DNA of 64,000 nucleotides from the NCBI GenBank assembly GCA_965222445.1, contig CBDCTY010000002.1:2356001-2420000 (forward strand), in the 5' to 3' direction. A program made the position numbers and the translations under genes. Every line of letters begins with the position of its first letter. Positions within the stretch are counted from its first letter, which is position 1. Below are positions 42,066 through 51,240 of the stretch, piece by piece. The stretch comes from GCA-958296115 sp965222445 (GTDB lineage Bacteria; Chloroflexota; Dehalococcoidia; Lucifugimonadales; CAJWER01). A model generated the notes under the pieces. The model was not told the DNA's origin and did not search any database. It saw nothing but the letters and a program-made list of their open reading frames with translations.

Positions 42066-42384
42066 TACCAATTCATTTTGAGCGCGCCGTAAAGCCGTCA
42101 TTACCATGAAATAGACGGAAGGTGCCCCCAATCCGTCATTCCCGCGAAAAGCCTGCCCCCGAGCAGTCGGGGGCGGGAACCCATCCCCGGCCGTTGGCCT
42201 AGAGCGGGAGTGACGACGGGGAAGCCGCCGCCATTTTCATACCCCTATGTGGCCTGACCAGGCCATGGTGATTCCTGCAGAAGCAGGAATCCAGTCCCCA
42301 ACTACTGGACTCCGGCCTACGCCGGAGTGACGACGAGAGGCCAAGCATTGTATTCCTTTACGGTCGTATCACGACTAATTGGTA
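42066..42384 (+). mobile_element. MITE-like element, copy 4, enlarged by nested repeats
   Basis: Begins TACCAATTCATTTTGAGCGC and ends ACGACTAATTGGTA, flanked by TAA (42063-42065, 42385-42387). Inside are a TTCCCGC-type palindrome (42132-42189) and GATTCCTGCAGAAGCAGGAA and ACTCCGGCCTACGCCGGAGT hairpins, so other repeats have entered a copy of the element. It fills the gap between the CinA and dehydrogenase genes. Confidence 0.8.
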
Positions 42385-42472
42385 TAATGTTCGAGACCCC
42401 CGTACTGGGGCCATCCATCACTTCCGTAATATGTCCCAGCGCAAGTCCGACGCTCTTAGAGGGGGAAAAAAC

Positions 42473-43546
42473 ATGACCGCTTCCCGACACAAGGTGCTGA
42501 TCGTAGCCAACCAGCGGGTGCGCGACGAGAGCCTCCTGCCTGCGGACCTGGACCGGCTCTCCGCGATTGCCGACTGGGAGTGGCTGCACCTGGAGGGCGG
42601 TGTCTCGTTCGGGCCGAATGAGGACCCCGACGCCATCGGACAGCTACTGGAACATGTCGGCGACGTCGACTGCATCGTAGTGTCCCACGGCTCCCCGTTG
42701 ATCAGCGCCGAGGTCATGGACCGCGCCCCCAACCTCAAGATCGTCGGCGAGCTGGAGGGTAACCGGTTCGCCCACCGCATCGACGTGGAGGCCGCCTGGG
42801 AGCGCGGCATCCGAACCGTCGATACGACCCACGGCTCCTCCTATCCGGTTGCCGAATGGGCACTCGCCATGATTCTCATATCGCTCCGCAATGCGGGAGC
42901 GAGGTTCAGGAGCATCCTCGCGGGAGAAGCCCCCCAGACCGACTACGACGATTTCGGGTACCTCCACGGCGACCTGACCGGCAAGCGGGTCGGACTCATC
43001 GGATGCGGCCACATCGGGCGCAGGCTGGTCAAGTACCTGAAACCTTTCGAGGTGGACATCCGCGTCTACGATCCCTACCTGGCCAGCGAGATGCCGGACG
43101 CGATAGGCGTCGTGAAGACCTCGCTCGAGAACGTACTCTCGAAGTCCGACGTCATCGTCTGCCTAGCTCCCCTCACACCCGCCACGGCGGGGATGATCGG
43201 CCGGCGCGAGCTGGACATGGTCCCTGCCAACTCGGTGTTCGTGAACGTGTCGCGCGGGGCGATTGTCGACAGCGACGCCCTGATAGAGCGCCTGAAGCGC
43301 GGAGACATCGTCGCTGGCCTGGACGTGTTCGATCCGGAGCCGATTCCGCCGGACAGCGAGATCATCGGGCTCCCCAACACCTTTCTGAGCCCCCACATAG
43401 CGGGCGTGACGCTGGCCAGCGACCAGCGCTTCTTCACCCTGATGGTCGACGAGCTCGAGCGTTTCTTCCGAGGAGACGAGCCGCTCTTCCAGCTGAACCC
43501 GAGGTCGCTGGCGAACCGGAGAGGATCGGCAACGCCCCAAGGCTGA
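42473..43546 (+). CDS. D-isomer-specific 2-hydroxyacid dehydrogenase
   Basis: 357 residues from ATG 42473 with GAGGGGG upstream. The NAD-binding domain is GKRVGLIGCGHIGRRLVKYL with an Asp at the end of beta-2 (IRVYDPY). DVIVCLAPLTPATAGMIGRR carries the conserved LPLT-like text; NVSRGAIVDSDALIERL has the catalytic Arg; Glu is in DVFDPEPIPPDS and His in LSPHIAGVT. It would reduce 2-oxo acids or oxidise D-2-hydroxyacids (phosphoglycerate, lactate or glyoxylate type). The substrate is open. Confidence 0.87.
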   Translation: MTASRHKVLIVANQRVRDESLLPADLDRLSAIADWEWLHLEGGVSFGPNEDPDAIGQLLEHVGDVDCIVVSHGSPLISAEVMDRAPNLKIVGELEGNRFAHRIDVEAAWERGIRTVDTTHGSSYPVAEWALAMILISLRNAGARFRSILAGEAPQTDYDDFGYLHGDLTGKRVGLIGCGHIGRRLVKYLKPFEVDIRVYDPYLASEMPDAIGVVKTSLENVLSKSDVIVCLAPLTPATAGMIGRRELDMVPANSVFVNVSRGAIVDSDALIERLKRGDIVAGLDVFDPEPIPPDSEIIGLPNTFLSPHIAGVTLASDQRFFTLMVDELERFFRGDEPLFQLNPRSLANRRGSATPQG

Positions 43547-43664
43547 GCAGTTAAGTGCCGCGCCTGACGCCAACTCGGATGTTCGCTGGTAGTCCTTGCA
43601 CTCTCTTGCCCTGCCGCCCAACAATGGACTCCAGTCAAGTACCTCCCCCGGTAAGGAGACCCCG

Positions 43665-46600
43665 TTGAGCTTCGAACTTCGACCGGAGCATCTTCGCACC
43701 CTGAGGTGGCGCTCGATTGGGCCGCACAGAGGCGGCCGCGTCGTGGCGGTGGCGGGCGACCCCGAGGAGAGGCAGACCTTCTACTTCGGTGCCTGCGCGG
43801 GCGGAGTCTGGAAGACCACGGACGGCGGCACCTACTGGCGCAACGTATCCGACGGCTTCTTCGGCGCCTCCGCCATCGGAGCACTCGCGGTTGCCGACGC
43901 CGACCCATCGGTCGTGTACGCCGGCACGGGCGAGGCGTGCATCCGCAGCAACGTCTCCCACGGCGACGGCGTCTACAGGTCCACGGACGCCGGGGCTACG
44001 TGGAAGCACATCGGCCTGGACGACACTCGGCACATAGCCCGGGTGCGCGTGGACCCGCGCGACCCCGACCGGCTCTACGTCGCGGCTCTGGGACACGCCT
44101 ACGGCCCGAACGAGCAGCGGGGCGTCTTCCGCTCCACGGACGGCGGCGGGACGTGGGAGCGCGTCCTGTTCAGGAGCGAGCGGGCCGGTGCGATAGACCT
44201 GTCCATGGACCCCCACAACCCGCGAGTCCTGTACGCCGCGATCTGGCAGGTGCTGCGGACCCCGTGGAGCCTCGTCGGCGCCGGGCTGGAGAGCGGCCTG
44301 TGGCGGTCCACCGATGGCGGCGACACGTGGACCGACCTGACGGACAGGCCCGGTATGCCGGACGGGATCAAGGGCCGGATAGGCGTCGCGGCGTCGCCGG
44401 CCAGGTCGGGGCGCGTCTGGGCTATCGTCGAAGCCGAGGACGGCGTCCTACTGCTCTCGGACGATGGCGGCGACACGTGGGAGCGCGTCAACGACAGCAC
44501 CATCGTCAGGCAGCGCCCCTTCTACCACCACCACATCTTCGCCCACCCCACCAGGGAGGACACCATGTGGACCCTCCCGATACAGGCGTGGAGGTCGGAC
44601 GACGCCGGGCGGTCGTTCACGATGATGACGACGCCCCACAGCGACAACCACGACCTGTGGATCGACCCGCGCGACCCCCAGCGAATGGTAGAGGGGAACG
44701 ACGGCGGCGCGTGCGTCTCCTTCGACGGCGGCGACACGTGGTCGACCATATACAACCAGCCGACCGCCCAGTTCTACCACGCCGCGGTCGACACCCGGCA
44801 TCCGTACCGCGTCTACGGCACCCAGCAGGACAACAGCGCGATCAGCACGCCGAGCAGGTCGATCAAGGGCGCCATCCCCTTCTCGGACAGCTACGCCGTG
44901 GGCCCGTCGGAGAGCGGATACATCGCCGTGCGCCCCGACAACCCGGACATCGTCTACTCCGGCTCCGTGGGCAGCGCCCCGGGCGGAGGGGGCGCACTCC
45001 TCAGGTACAACCACGCCACGGGGGAGTCGCGGATCATCACCGTGTGGCCCGAGATGTCATACGGGCTGGGCGCGCGCGACATGCGGTACCGGTTCCAGTG
45101 GACCTTCCCGATAGTCATATCGCCCCACGACCCCAATATGCTGTACGCCGCCGGCAACAGGGTCTTCCGATCCACCGACGAGGGCACGAGCTGGGAGGCG
45201 GTGTCGCCGGACCTGACGCGCAACGACCCCGACAAGGGCGAGCCCGGCGGCGGCCCCATCAGCCGCGACGTGTCCGGCGCGGAGGTCTACTGCACCATAT
45301 TCTCGTTCGCCGAGTCGCCCCATACCCCCGGCGAGCTCTGGGCTGGCTCCGACGACGGCCTCGTCCACGTCTCCCGGGACTCCGGCGTGACATGGGACGA
45401 CATCACGCCCCAGGGCCTCCCGGAGTGGGCGACCGTGAGCATGATCGAGCTGTCACCCCACGACCCCGGCACGGCCTGGCTCGCGGCGTGGAACTACAAG
45501 CTCGACGACTACTCCCCCTACCTGTACCGGACGCATGACGGCGGGCTGAGCTGGCAGTCGATAGCGGAAGGGATTCCCGAGGGGGAGTTCGTGCGCGTCG
45601 TGCGGGAGGACCCGGCACGTCCCGGCCTGCTGTACGCCGGTACCGAGACGAGTGTGTACGTGTCGCCGGACGCGGGCGCGTCGTGGCAGTCGCTCCGGCT
45701 GAACCTGCCCGTGACGCCCATACACGACCTTCTGGTCAAGGATGACGACCTCGTGGCCGCGACCCACGGCAGGTCGTTCTGGATACTCGACGACCTGACG
45801 CCGCTCCACGGGCTGACAGCCGATGCGACGAGCGACGCCGTCCACCTGTTCGAGCCCAGGCCGACCATCCGTGCGCTGAACATGCTGGGCAAAACCGATC
45901 CGTTCCGGATTGGGCCGGGCAAGAACTACTGGATCGCCATTGGAGCCGCAGCCACCTTCGAGGAGGTCGAGACCCCGGAGGGCGTCACTGAGCGCCGCTT
46001 CCTGGACGCGGGCCACAACCCGCCCGAGGGGGCCGCGATCACGTACCACCTGCGGGAGGCATCACAGGACGGCGCGACGATCACGTTCCTCGACGCCGAG
46101 GGCCGCGAGGTAAGGAAGTTCTGCGGGCTGCCGGCGGAGGCGGGCATGAACCGCTTCATGTGGGACATGCGCCACGAAGGCCCCCGCCAGGCCCCCGGTG
46201 ACGACGCCGAGCGCCTGATCGCCGGGCCGAGCCCGAAGGGGCCCGCTGTTGTGCCGGCAACCTATGCCGTCAGGCTGGAGATCGCGGGCCGCACCCTCAC
46301 GCGCAATCTCAGGATAGTGAAGGACCCTGGCTCCGAGGCCTCGGACTCCGACCTGGACGAGCAGCTGGACCTGCTGCTCAGGCTCAGGGACAGGATCTCG
46401 GAGACCAACGACGCCATCGTCGAGCTGCGACAGGTGAGGCGACAGGTGCGTGAGTGGGTGGACCGCGCCGACGGGACCCCGGAAGCGGACGAGGGGGGCC
46501 GCACCGTCGTCGAGCGGCTGGACGACCTGGAGAGCAGGCTCGTCGCTACATGGCAGACGACCGAGCGAGGCCAGCTGGGCACGCCGCTTCCAAAGCTGGC

Positions 46601-46799
46601 CGAGGCTCTCGCCACGCTGGTAAGCGTCGTCGAGAGCGCGGACTCGGCCCCAACGAAGAGCTCCTACGAGGTGTTCGACCACCTGTCAGGGCGCATAGCA
46701 CGCGAGTTCGAGTCACTGCGCGAAGTCATCGACCGGGACGTCCCAGCGTTTGTATCCCTAGTCCGCAAGGCGGGCATTCCGGACATACGGACCAGCTGA
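43665..46799 (+). CDS. Large VPS10/sortilin-like propeller protein (glycosyl hydrolase-type)
   Basis: 1044 residues from TTG 43665 (AAGGAG upstream). About 700 residues form propellers with many Asp-boxes: VYRSTDAGATWKHI, VFRSTDGGGTWERV, LWRSTDGGDTWTDL, LLSDDGGDTWERV, VSFDGGDTWSTI, VFRSTDEGTSWEAV, VSRDSGVTWDDI, YRTHDGGLSWQSI and VSPDAGASWQSL. The last 300 residues have an Ig-like region (GMNRFMWDMRHEGP, YAVRLEIAGRTLTRNLRIV) and helices (LLLRLRDRISETNDAIVELR). No signal peptide. Such proteins are annotated as glycosyl hydrolases, but catalytic residues are not visible. Confidence 0.8.
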   Translation: MSFELRPEHLRTLRWRSIGPHRGGRVVAVAGDPEERQTFYFGACAGGVWKTTDGGTYWRNVSDGFFGASAIGALAVADADPSVVYAGTGEACIRSNVSHGDGVYRSTDAGATWKHIGLDDTRHIARVRVDPRDPDRLYVAALGHAYGPNEQRGVFRSTDGGGTWERVLFRSERAGAIDLSMDPHNPRVLYAAIWQVLRTPWSLVGAGLESGLWRSTDGGDTWTDLTDRPGMPDGIKGRIGVAASPARSGRVWAIVEAEDGVLLLSDDGGDTWERVNDSTIVRQRPFYHHHIFAHPTREDTMWTLPIQAWRSDDAGRSFTMMTTPHSDNHDLWIDPRDPQRMVEGNDGGACVSFDGGDTWSTIYNQPTAQFYHAAVDTRHPYRVYGTQQDNSAISTPSRSIKGAIPFSDSYAVGPSESGYIAVRPDNPDIVYSGSVGSAPGGGGALLRYNHATGESRIITVWPEMSYGLGARDMRYRFQWTFPIVISPHDPNMLYAAGNRVFRSTDEGTSWEAVSPDLTRNDPDKGEPGGGPISRDVSGAEVYCTIFSFAESPHTPGELWAGSDDGLVHVSRDSGVTWDDITPQGLPEWATVSMIELSPHDPGTAWLAAWNYKLDDYSPYLYRTHDGGLSWQSIAEGIPEGEFVRVVREDPARPGLLYAGTETSVYVSPDAGASWQSLRLNLPVTPIHDLLVKDDDLVAATHGRSFWILDDLTPLHGLTADATSDAVHLFEPRPTIRALNMLGKTDPFRIGPGKNYWIAIGAAATFEEVETPEGVTERRFLDAGHNPPEGAAITYHLREASQDGATITFLDAEGREVRKFCGLPAEAGMNRFMWDMRHEGPRQAPGDDAERLIAGPSPKGPAVVPATYAVRLEIAGRTLTRNLRIVKDPGSEASDSDLDEQLDLLLRLRDRISETNDAIVELRQVRRQVREWVDRADGTPEADEGGRTVVERLDDLESRLVATWQTTERGQLGTPLPKLAEALATLVSVVESADSAPTKSSYEVFDHLSGRIAREFESLREVIDRDVPAFVSLVRKAGIPDIRTS

Positions 46800-46813
46800 G
46801 CGGTCAGGGGACA

Positions 46814-47638
46814 CTACCCCCGCTTCGTTGCTCTGAGCGAGAACAGGATCGGGACCGACTCCCCGCCCTCCGGCAGGCGCCACCAGCCGTCCTCGCTCTT
46901 CTTCATCATGGGCAGGGCTTGGTATCCGGCGAAGTGGAACTCGTGGAAGAAGTCGATGGTCAGCCCCGCCGAGATCAGCGCGTTGAGTATGTCCCCCACG
47001 CTGTGGCTCCACTCGAAGGTAGGGCCGTACTGCTCCTGCGGCCCATCTGTGTAGGTGGACCCCGGCGGGAACGCCAGCGGGCCCGCCCCACGGGTGGAGT
47101 AGGGATAGAAGGGCCGCAACTCGACCGCGTCCTCCTCGTCGTAGAAGACGCTGCCGAAGGGGTGACCGTCCACAATGTACAGGAAGCCGCCCGGCTCCAG
47201 AAAGTGAGCGGCCACGTCGGCCCAGCGCTCCAGGTCGGGCAGCCAAGTCAGCGCGCCATATGACGTGAACACCACGTCGAAACGGCCGTCCAGTACATCC
47301 GGCAGGTCGTAGAGATTCGAGACAACGAACTCCGCGTCGATCCTGAGCTCCTCGCTCAGCGAGCGGGCCAGCGATACCGCCTCCTCCGAGAAGTCTGCGC
47401 CCGTGGCCCGGGCCCCGAGCCTTGCCCAGGACATGGTGTCCAGCCCGAAATGGCACTGCAGGTGGAGCAGGCTCTTGCCCCTGACGTCGCCCACTTCCTC
47501 GATCTCAAGGGAGCGGAGCGACGACGCGCCGGCCCTGAAGCCATCTACGTCATAGAAGCGCGACCCGAAGTGGGTCGGCGTCCGCACATCCCAGCTCTTG
47601 CGGTTCGCCTCCATGTAGCGGTCGTCGCCGTCGGACAT
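46814..47638 (-). CDS. Class I SAM-dependent methyltransferase
   Basis: 274 residues, GGAGG ahead of the ATG. Methyltransferase core: SLLHLQCHFGLDTMSWARLG (motif I variant L-x-C-x-x-G-x-D), ATGADFSEEAVSLARSLSEE (acidic residue after beta-2), FDVVFTSYGALTWLPDLERW and HFLEPGGFLYIVDGH. The text is like Methyltransf_11/25 enzymes acting on small molecules. The target is unknown. It converges with the propeller gene, separated by only 14 bases. Confidence 0.83.
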   Translation of the reverse strand: MSDGDDRYMEANRKSWDVRTPTHFGSRFYDVDGFRAGASSLRSLEIEEVGDVRGKSLLHLQCHFGLDTMSWARLGARATGADFSEEAVSLARSLSEELRIDAEFVVSNLYDLPDVLDGRFDVVFTSYGALTWLPDLERWADVAAHFLEPGGFLYIVDGHPFGSVFYDEEDAVELRPFYPYSTRGAGPLAFPPGSTYTDGPQEQYGPTFEWSHSVGDILNALISAGLTIDFFHEFHFAGYQALPMMKKSEDGWWRLPEGGESVPILFSLRATKRG

Positions 47639-47728
47639 AGGCTCATCCTCCGCAAATGGTACAGGCTAGGAGCGTAGGCTAGAAGCGAACGTGGCAACTG
47701 GAACTGGATCTGTGCAAGTCAAAGGCGC

Positions 47729-50047
47729 TCAGTCTCCCGGGTCAGCGTAGGGGCCGCCGTGTAGCCTCCTGAATAGTTCTCGAAACTCCTCTTCAAGCCC
47801 TTCAGGAGTATACTTGAGAAATGTTCTGTATATTGTCTCACCACTCATCCAAAGTCGTCCCTCATCCGAGAGTACGTAGAACTCCCTTAGGGCTGAGGAC
47901 ATCGCCTCCTCGCCCAACATCTCAAACACACTCGTCAGGAAGTATTCTCCTAAGGAGTAGCTGCATCCATAATAGTATCGAAAGGGTCCTGTGCGTAGGA
48001 GTTCATTCAATTGGTCGATGTTCGCTGCTCCAATCTCGGCGCAATCCTCGACGGCTTCTTCTAGGCCCTTGGACCGATCGTCGAAGCTCAATATGCCCAC
48101 CCTATTGCTGGTATACGCCTCTAGGAAGTTGGCGCCTCCTTCCGACAGCCAAGAAGGACCGAAAGCGAAGTAGTAGTGGGATGTCTCATGGTAAACAGTT
48201 CTTGTGCTCATTGGATTAGAACCGTTCCTCGTGAGCCACATGAAGCTTCCTATATAGCCTCCCGGTCCAAATTCCTGCTCTGTCTCAGGTATGATCAACA
48301 GCACCACGGTATTTGTGGGGAATGGCACTCCCAGGAACGACTCGGTGGTCCGTACAACGTCCCCAATCGTCGCGACCACGTTCTCGTCGGGAGGGAAAGG
48401 GATATTGGAGAAAGCCCACAGATTGACTTCGCCGGCCAAGGGCAGTGAGATGGTCATCGACTGTGTATGGCGGGTCTGAATGAGGTCTCTGTACACCGGA
48501 GGGGAGTAATGATGAGATGTGCCCAGGACCGTTACGAATGCCGCTTCTTCCTCATCCAATCCATCGGCAAACCATGGCTGCACAATTAGCTTTTCGAAGG
48601 TGTCCGGGGGAAGAGAGAGCAGCCGCAATAGGGAATGCAAAAGCTTAAGGTTCCATCGTTCTGGACCGTCCATGGACTCTTCCGGTTGCCTCGCCATCCC
48701 CAGCATGTACCGCACCTTGTCAGGGTCATGGATATCTAGTAATGCGAGGATGTCTTGCTTTTCAAAGTTCATGTCGTTGGCGACCCAGGTTAGGCCAGCC
48801 ACGAGTCTTGCCAATTCAGGTTGGGACTGTGCGATGCTGCTCAAGTATAGGAGCGCCCGTTGTTCCACAAACTTTATACCGTCGACGACCCAGGGGTAGC
48901 CTACTGCTAGTTTCAGCACTGTTGGGTCCGTTGCGATAATGCCCAGGGAGCCAAGGGCGGATACCTCGTAGCTAGTCATATCGTCGCCGACCCAAGGGTA
49001 ATTCGCTACTAGCTTCGCCAGTGCCAAATCCGCGGCTCCGATACTGTGCAGAGAAGCGAGCGCGGCGCCCTCGTCCTTGCTAATGTCGTCGGTGACCCAC
49101 GGGTATCTCGCCAGCAACTCCGCTAGCATCGGGTCCTGGGCCCCAATGCCGTCAAGGGACTCAAGCGCGTCGTTCTCGTGAGAGGTGACATCGTCCGCCA
49201 ACCAGGCGTAGCCTGTTAGAAGCATCCCCAGTGTCAGGTCTCTGGCTCCAATCTTCTCTAGGGCCTCGAGTGCCCGTGGCTCTGCGTAGCCCAAGGCCGC
49301 CGAATCGGTGAGCCAAGTAAAGCCGAACACCCTTTTGGCTAAGCCCACGTCAGTGGTCGCGATGTTGCGCAGGCTGTTGAGAACCTTGACTTCACGCTCG
49401 ATGATGCCATTGGCGACCCACTCCATCTTTGTGACCGCGTCGCCGAGGTCGGCATCTTCAAGCCAGATGCCGATGATGGACTCCGCGGCGTCAGAGTGTG
49501 CAGAGTCCGGTGGTTTATCGATCCACTGGACTACCTCCGACAGGTGTGCGGCAGCGACCTCTCTGGGCGTCGGCGGACTGGTAGGTACGGGCGTGTTGAT
49601 AGGCGTTGCAGTGCTGGTGGGTATCGGCGTGTTGGTGGGCGTTGGCGTACTGGTGGGTGCTGGCGTGTTGGTAGATGCTGGCGTGTTCGTGGGCGTTGGC
49701 GTACTGGTGGGTGCTGGCGTGTTGGTAGATGCTGGCGTACTGGTGGATGTTGGCGTGTTCGTGGACGTTGGCGTACTGGTGGATGTTGGCGTGTTCGTGG
49801 GCGTTGGCGTACTGGTGGATGTTGGCGTGTTCGTGGGCGTTGGCGCGCTGGTAGGTATGGGCGTGCTGATGGACTTGCGTGTTGGAATGGACGTGGGAGG
49901 ATGTGGCCTCGGCGTGTTTAGCGTGGTCGCCAATAGGGACGAACCCGTGGGTGTGACGTTAGATGGTGGTGAGGAACCTCTTCCCCCACAGGAAATCACC
50001 AACGCTGCAATAGCGCCAGTCAGCAAGTAATGAGGGGCCCTGTTCAA
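47729..50047 (-). CDS. Lipoprotein with Pro/Thr stalk, helical repeats and an HExxH peptidase domain
   Basis: 772 residues from TTG 50047, chosen because GGAGG lies just upstream, it begins one base past the preceding stop, and it puts a lipobox (LVIS-Cys20) at the right distance. Residues about 45-150 are a Thr/Pro/Ser stalk of T-P-T-N-T-P units. Residues about 170-460 contain 33-residue repeats of the type YPWVTDD...ALASLHSIGA (HEAT-like). The C-terminus has HETSH (His620, Glu621, His624) and WLSEGGANF (Glu636), the Peptidase_MA-like zinc site. It is probably anchored outside the membrane, last gene of an operon with the amidohydrolase and selenoprotein genes. Confidence 0.75.
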   Translation of the reverse strand: MNRAPHYLLTGAIAALVISCGGRGSSPPSNVTPTGSSLLATTLNTPRPHPPTSIPTRKSISTPIPTSAPTPTNTPTSTSTPTPTNTPTSTSTPTSTNTPTSTSTPASTNTPAPTSTPTPTNTPASTNTPAPTSTPTPTNTPIPTSTATPINTPVPTSPPTPREVAAAHLSEVVQWIDKPPDSAHSDAAESIIGIWLEDADLGDAVTKMEWVANGIIEREVKVLNSLRNIATTDVGLAKRVFGFTWLTDSAALGYAEPRALEALEKIGARDLTLGMLLTGYAWLADDVTSHENDALESLDGIGAQDPMLAELLARYPWVTDDISKDEGAALASLHSIGAADLALAKLVANYPWVGDDMTSYEVSALGSLGIIATDPTVLKLAVGYPWVVDGIKFVEQRALLYLSSIAQSQPELARLVAGLTWVANDMNFEKQDILALLDIHDPDKVRYMLGMARQPEESMDGPERWNLKLLHSLLRLLSLPPDTFEKLIVQPWFADGLDEEEAAFVTVLGTSHHYSPPVYRDLIQTRHTQSMTISLPLAGEVNLWAFSNIPFPPDENVVATIGDVVRTTESFLGVPFPTNTVVLLIIPETEQEFGPGGYIGSFMWLTRNGSNPMSTRTVYHETSHYYFAFGPSWLSEGGANFLEAYTSNRVGILSFDDRSKGLEEAVEDCAEIGAANIDQLNELLRTGPFRYYYGCSYSLGEYFLTSVFEMLGEEAMSSALREFYVLSDEGRLWMSGETIYRTFLKYTPEGLEEEFRELFRRLHGGPYADPGD

Positions 50048-50048
50048 C

Positions 50049-51233
50049 CTATCCTCCAGCCTCAGCTGGCGTCGCTCCAAATGCCCTTGGATCCTCGAAC
50101 GTCAGTATCCGCGCGGGGTTCGTCACCATCATCTTCTCGATGCTGGGCTCCGCGACGCCCATGTTCCTCAGATGCGGTATGAAATGCTCGAGGATGTACG
50201 AGTACCCGAACCCGCCGTACTTCTTTAGGTGGGTCTTCCAGCACACGTCGTGGGAGAGCAGGACCTTGTCCTCGTATCCGGCCTCGATCAGCCTGGGCAC
50301 GGCCTCAGCGTCGCGGGCGGTCACGCTGGGGCCTATGCCTTCGCCGGGGCCTAGCTTGTCGATCCGCATTACCACCTCGACGCGTCCGATCAGGTCCAAC
50401 TGGACGTACGGTCCACGCTCCAGCAGCTCGAGCATCAGCCCCATATCGTCCACAATCTCGTCGGAGTGGCCTAGGATGACGCGCCCCAGATCGACGCCCT
50501 CCTCTTCGAGGATGTCGAGCGTCTGGTGACGCTCGGAGCCGACGCCGCCCCTGTGCAGTGAGATCGGCGCGCCCGTTATCAGGGATGCCTTGCCGGCGGC
50601 GCGGATGCTCTTCTCCTCGTTGGCTGTGATGGGGCCGCCGTTTACGCCTATCTCCCCGATGATCCCCGACCTGATGCCGGTGCCGCCCACGCCCGTGGTC
50701 ACGTCGCTGACGATGATCTCCATCAGGTCCTCGACCGAGCGCTGGTCCATGTCCTCGGGATGAAAGACCCGCTGGTAGTAGCCAGTGCCCATCACGATGT
50801 GGAGGCCCGTCGTCTCGGACACGCGGAGCAAGGCCTTCGGGTCTCGCTTCAATCCGATGCTCGTTACGTCGACTATCGCGCTGCCGCCCCTGTCCTTGAA
50901 CTCCATGACCTCGGCGACGGCGACCGCCTCATCGGCCAGGATGTAGTTGTCCGCGATGGGCTCCACGTTCCTGGCGGCATGGAGGTTGTCCAGGTCCAGC
51001 TTCGCCTCCCACATTGCAAGCTCAGTCGCGGGGAAGTCGTCGCTGGTGAGGAGCGGCTCCGAGCGCCCGGGCAGGTCGACGCTCAGGACGTGTGGCATGT
51101 GGGTCTTCCTCAGGTCCAGGAAGAGATGCTCGTGCATCAGGGTAGCGCCGAGGCCTCCGGGGTCCACCGGACCCCGAACCGTCAGGACCTTCCCTGCGAG
51201 ACCAGTACCGACAGGGTCTGGGCCGGTGGACAT
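50049..51233 (-). CDS. Phosphotriesterase-like amidohydrolase
   Basis: 394 residues from ATG 51233. The metal-site residues of the phosphotriesterase family are visible: His34 and His36 in LMHEHLFLD, Glu in IIGEIGVNGG where others have the bridging Lys or Glu, His in PISLHRGGVG, His in VILGHSDEI and Asp in LLSHDVCW. The C-terminus has FIPHLRNMGV and MVTNPARILTF, as in PTE-related lactonases. It hydrolyses esters or lactones of unknown kind. It starts 7 bases after the selenoprotein stop and ends 1 base before the lipoprotein start, so the three genes are one operon. Confidence 0.85.
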   Translation of the reverse strand: MSTGPDPVGTGLAGKVLTVRGPVDPGGLGATLMHEHLFLDLRKTHMPHVLSVDLPGRSEPLLTSDDFPATELAMWEAKLDLDNLHAARNVEPIADNYILADEAVAVAEVMEFKDRGGSAIVDVTSIGLKRDPKALLRVSETTGLHIVMGTGYYQRVFHPEDMDQRSVEDLMEIIVSDVTTGVGGTGIRSGIIGEIGVNGGPITANEEKSIRAAGKASLITGAPISLHRGGVGSERHQTLDILEEEGVDLGRVILGHSDEIVDDMGLMLELLERGPYVQLDLIGRVEVVMRIDKLGPGEGIGPSVTARDAEAVPRLIEAGYEDKVLLSHDVCWKTHLKKYGGFGYSYILEHFIPHLRNMGVAEPSIEKMMVTNPARILTFEDPRAFGATPAEAGG

Positions 51234-51240
51234 GGAGGGA

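Noticed and set aside
43706..45538. 610-codon plus frame over the propeller gene
   Set aside because: Shadow of the Asp-box protein; low-complexity Arg/Pro text.
49560..49900. CRISPR-like regular repeats
   Set aside because: They are in-frame codons of a Thr/Pro stalk and read as protein on the minus strand.
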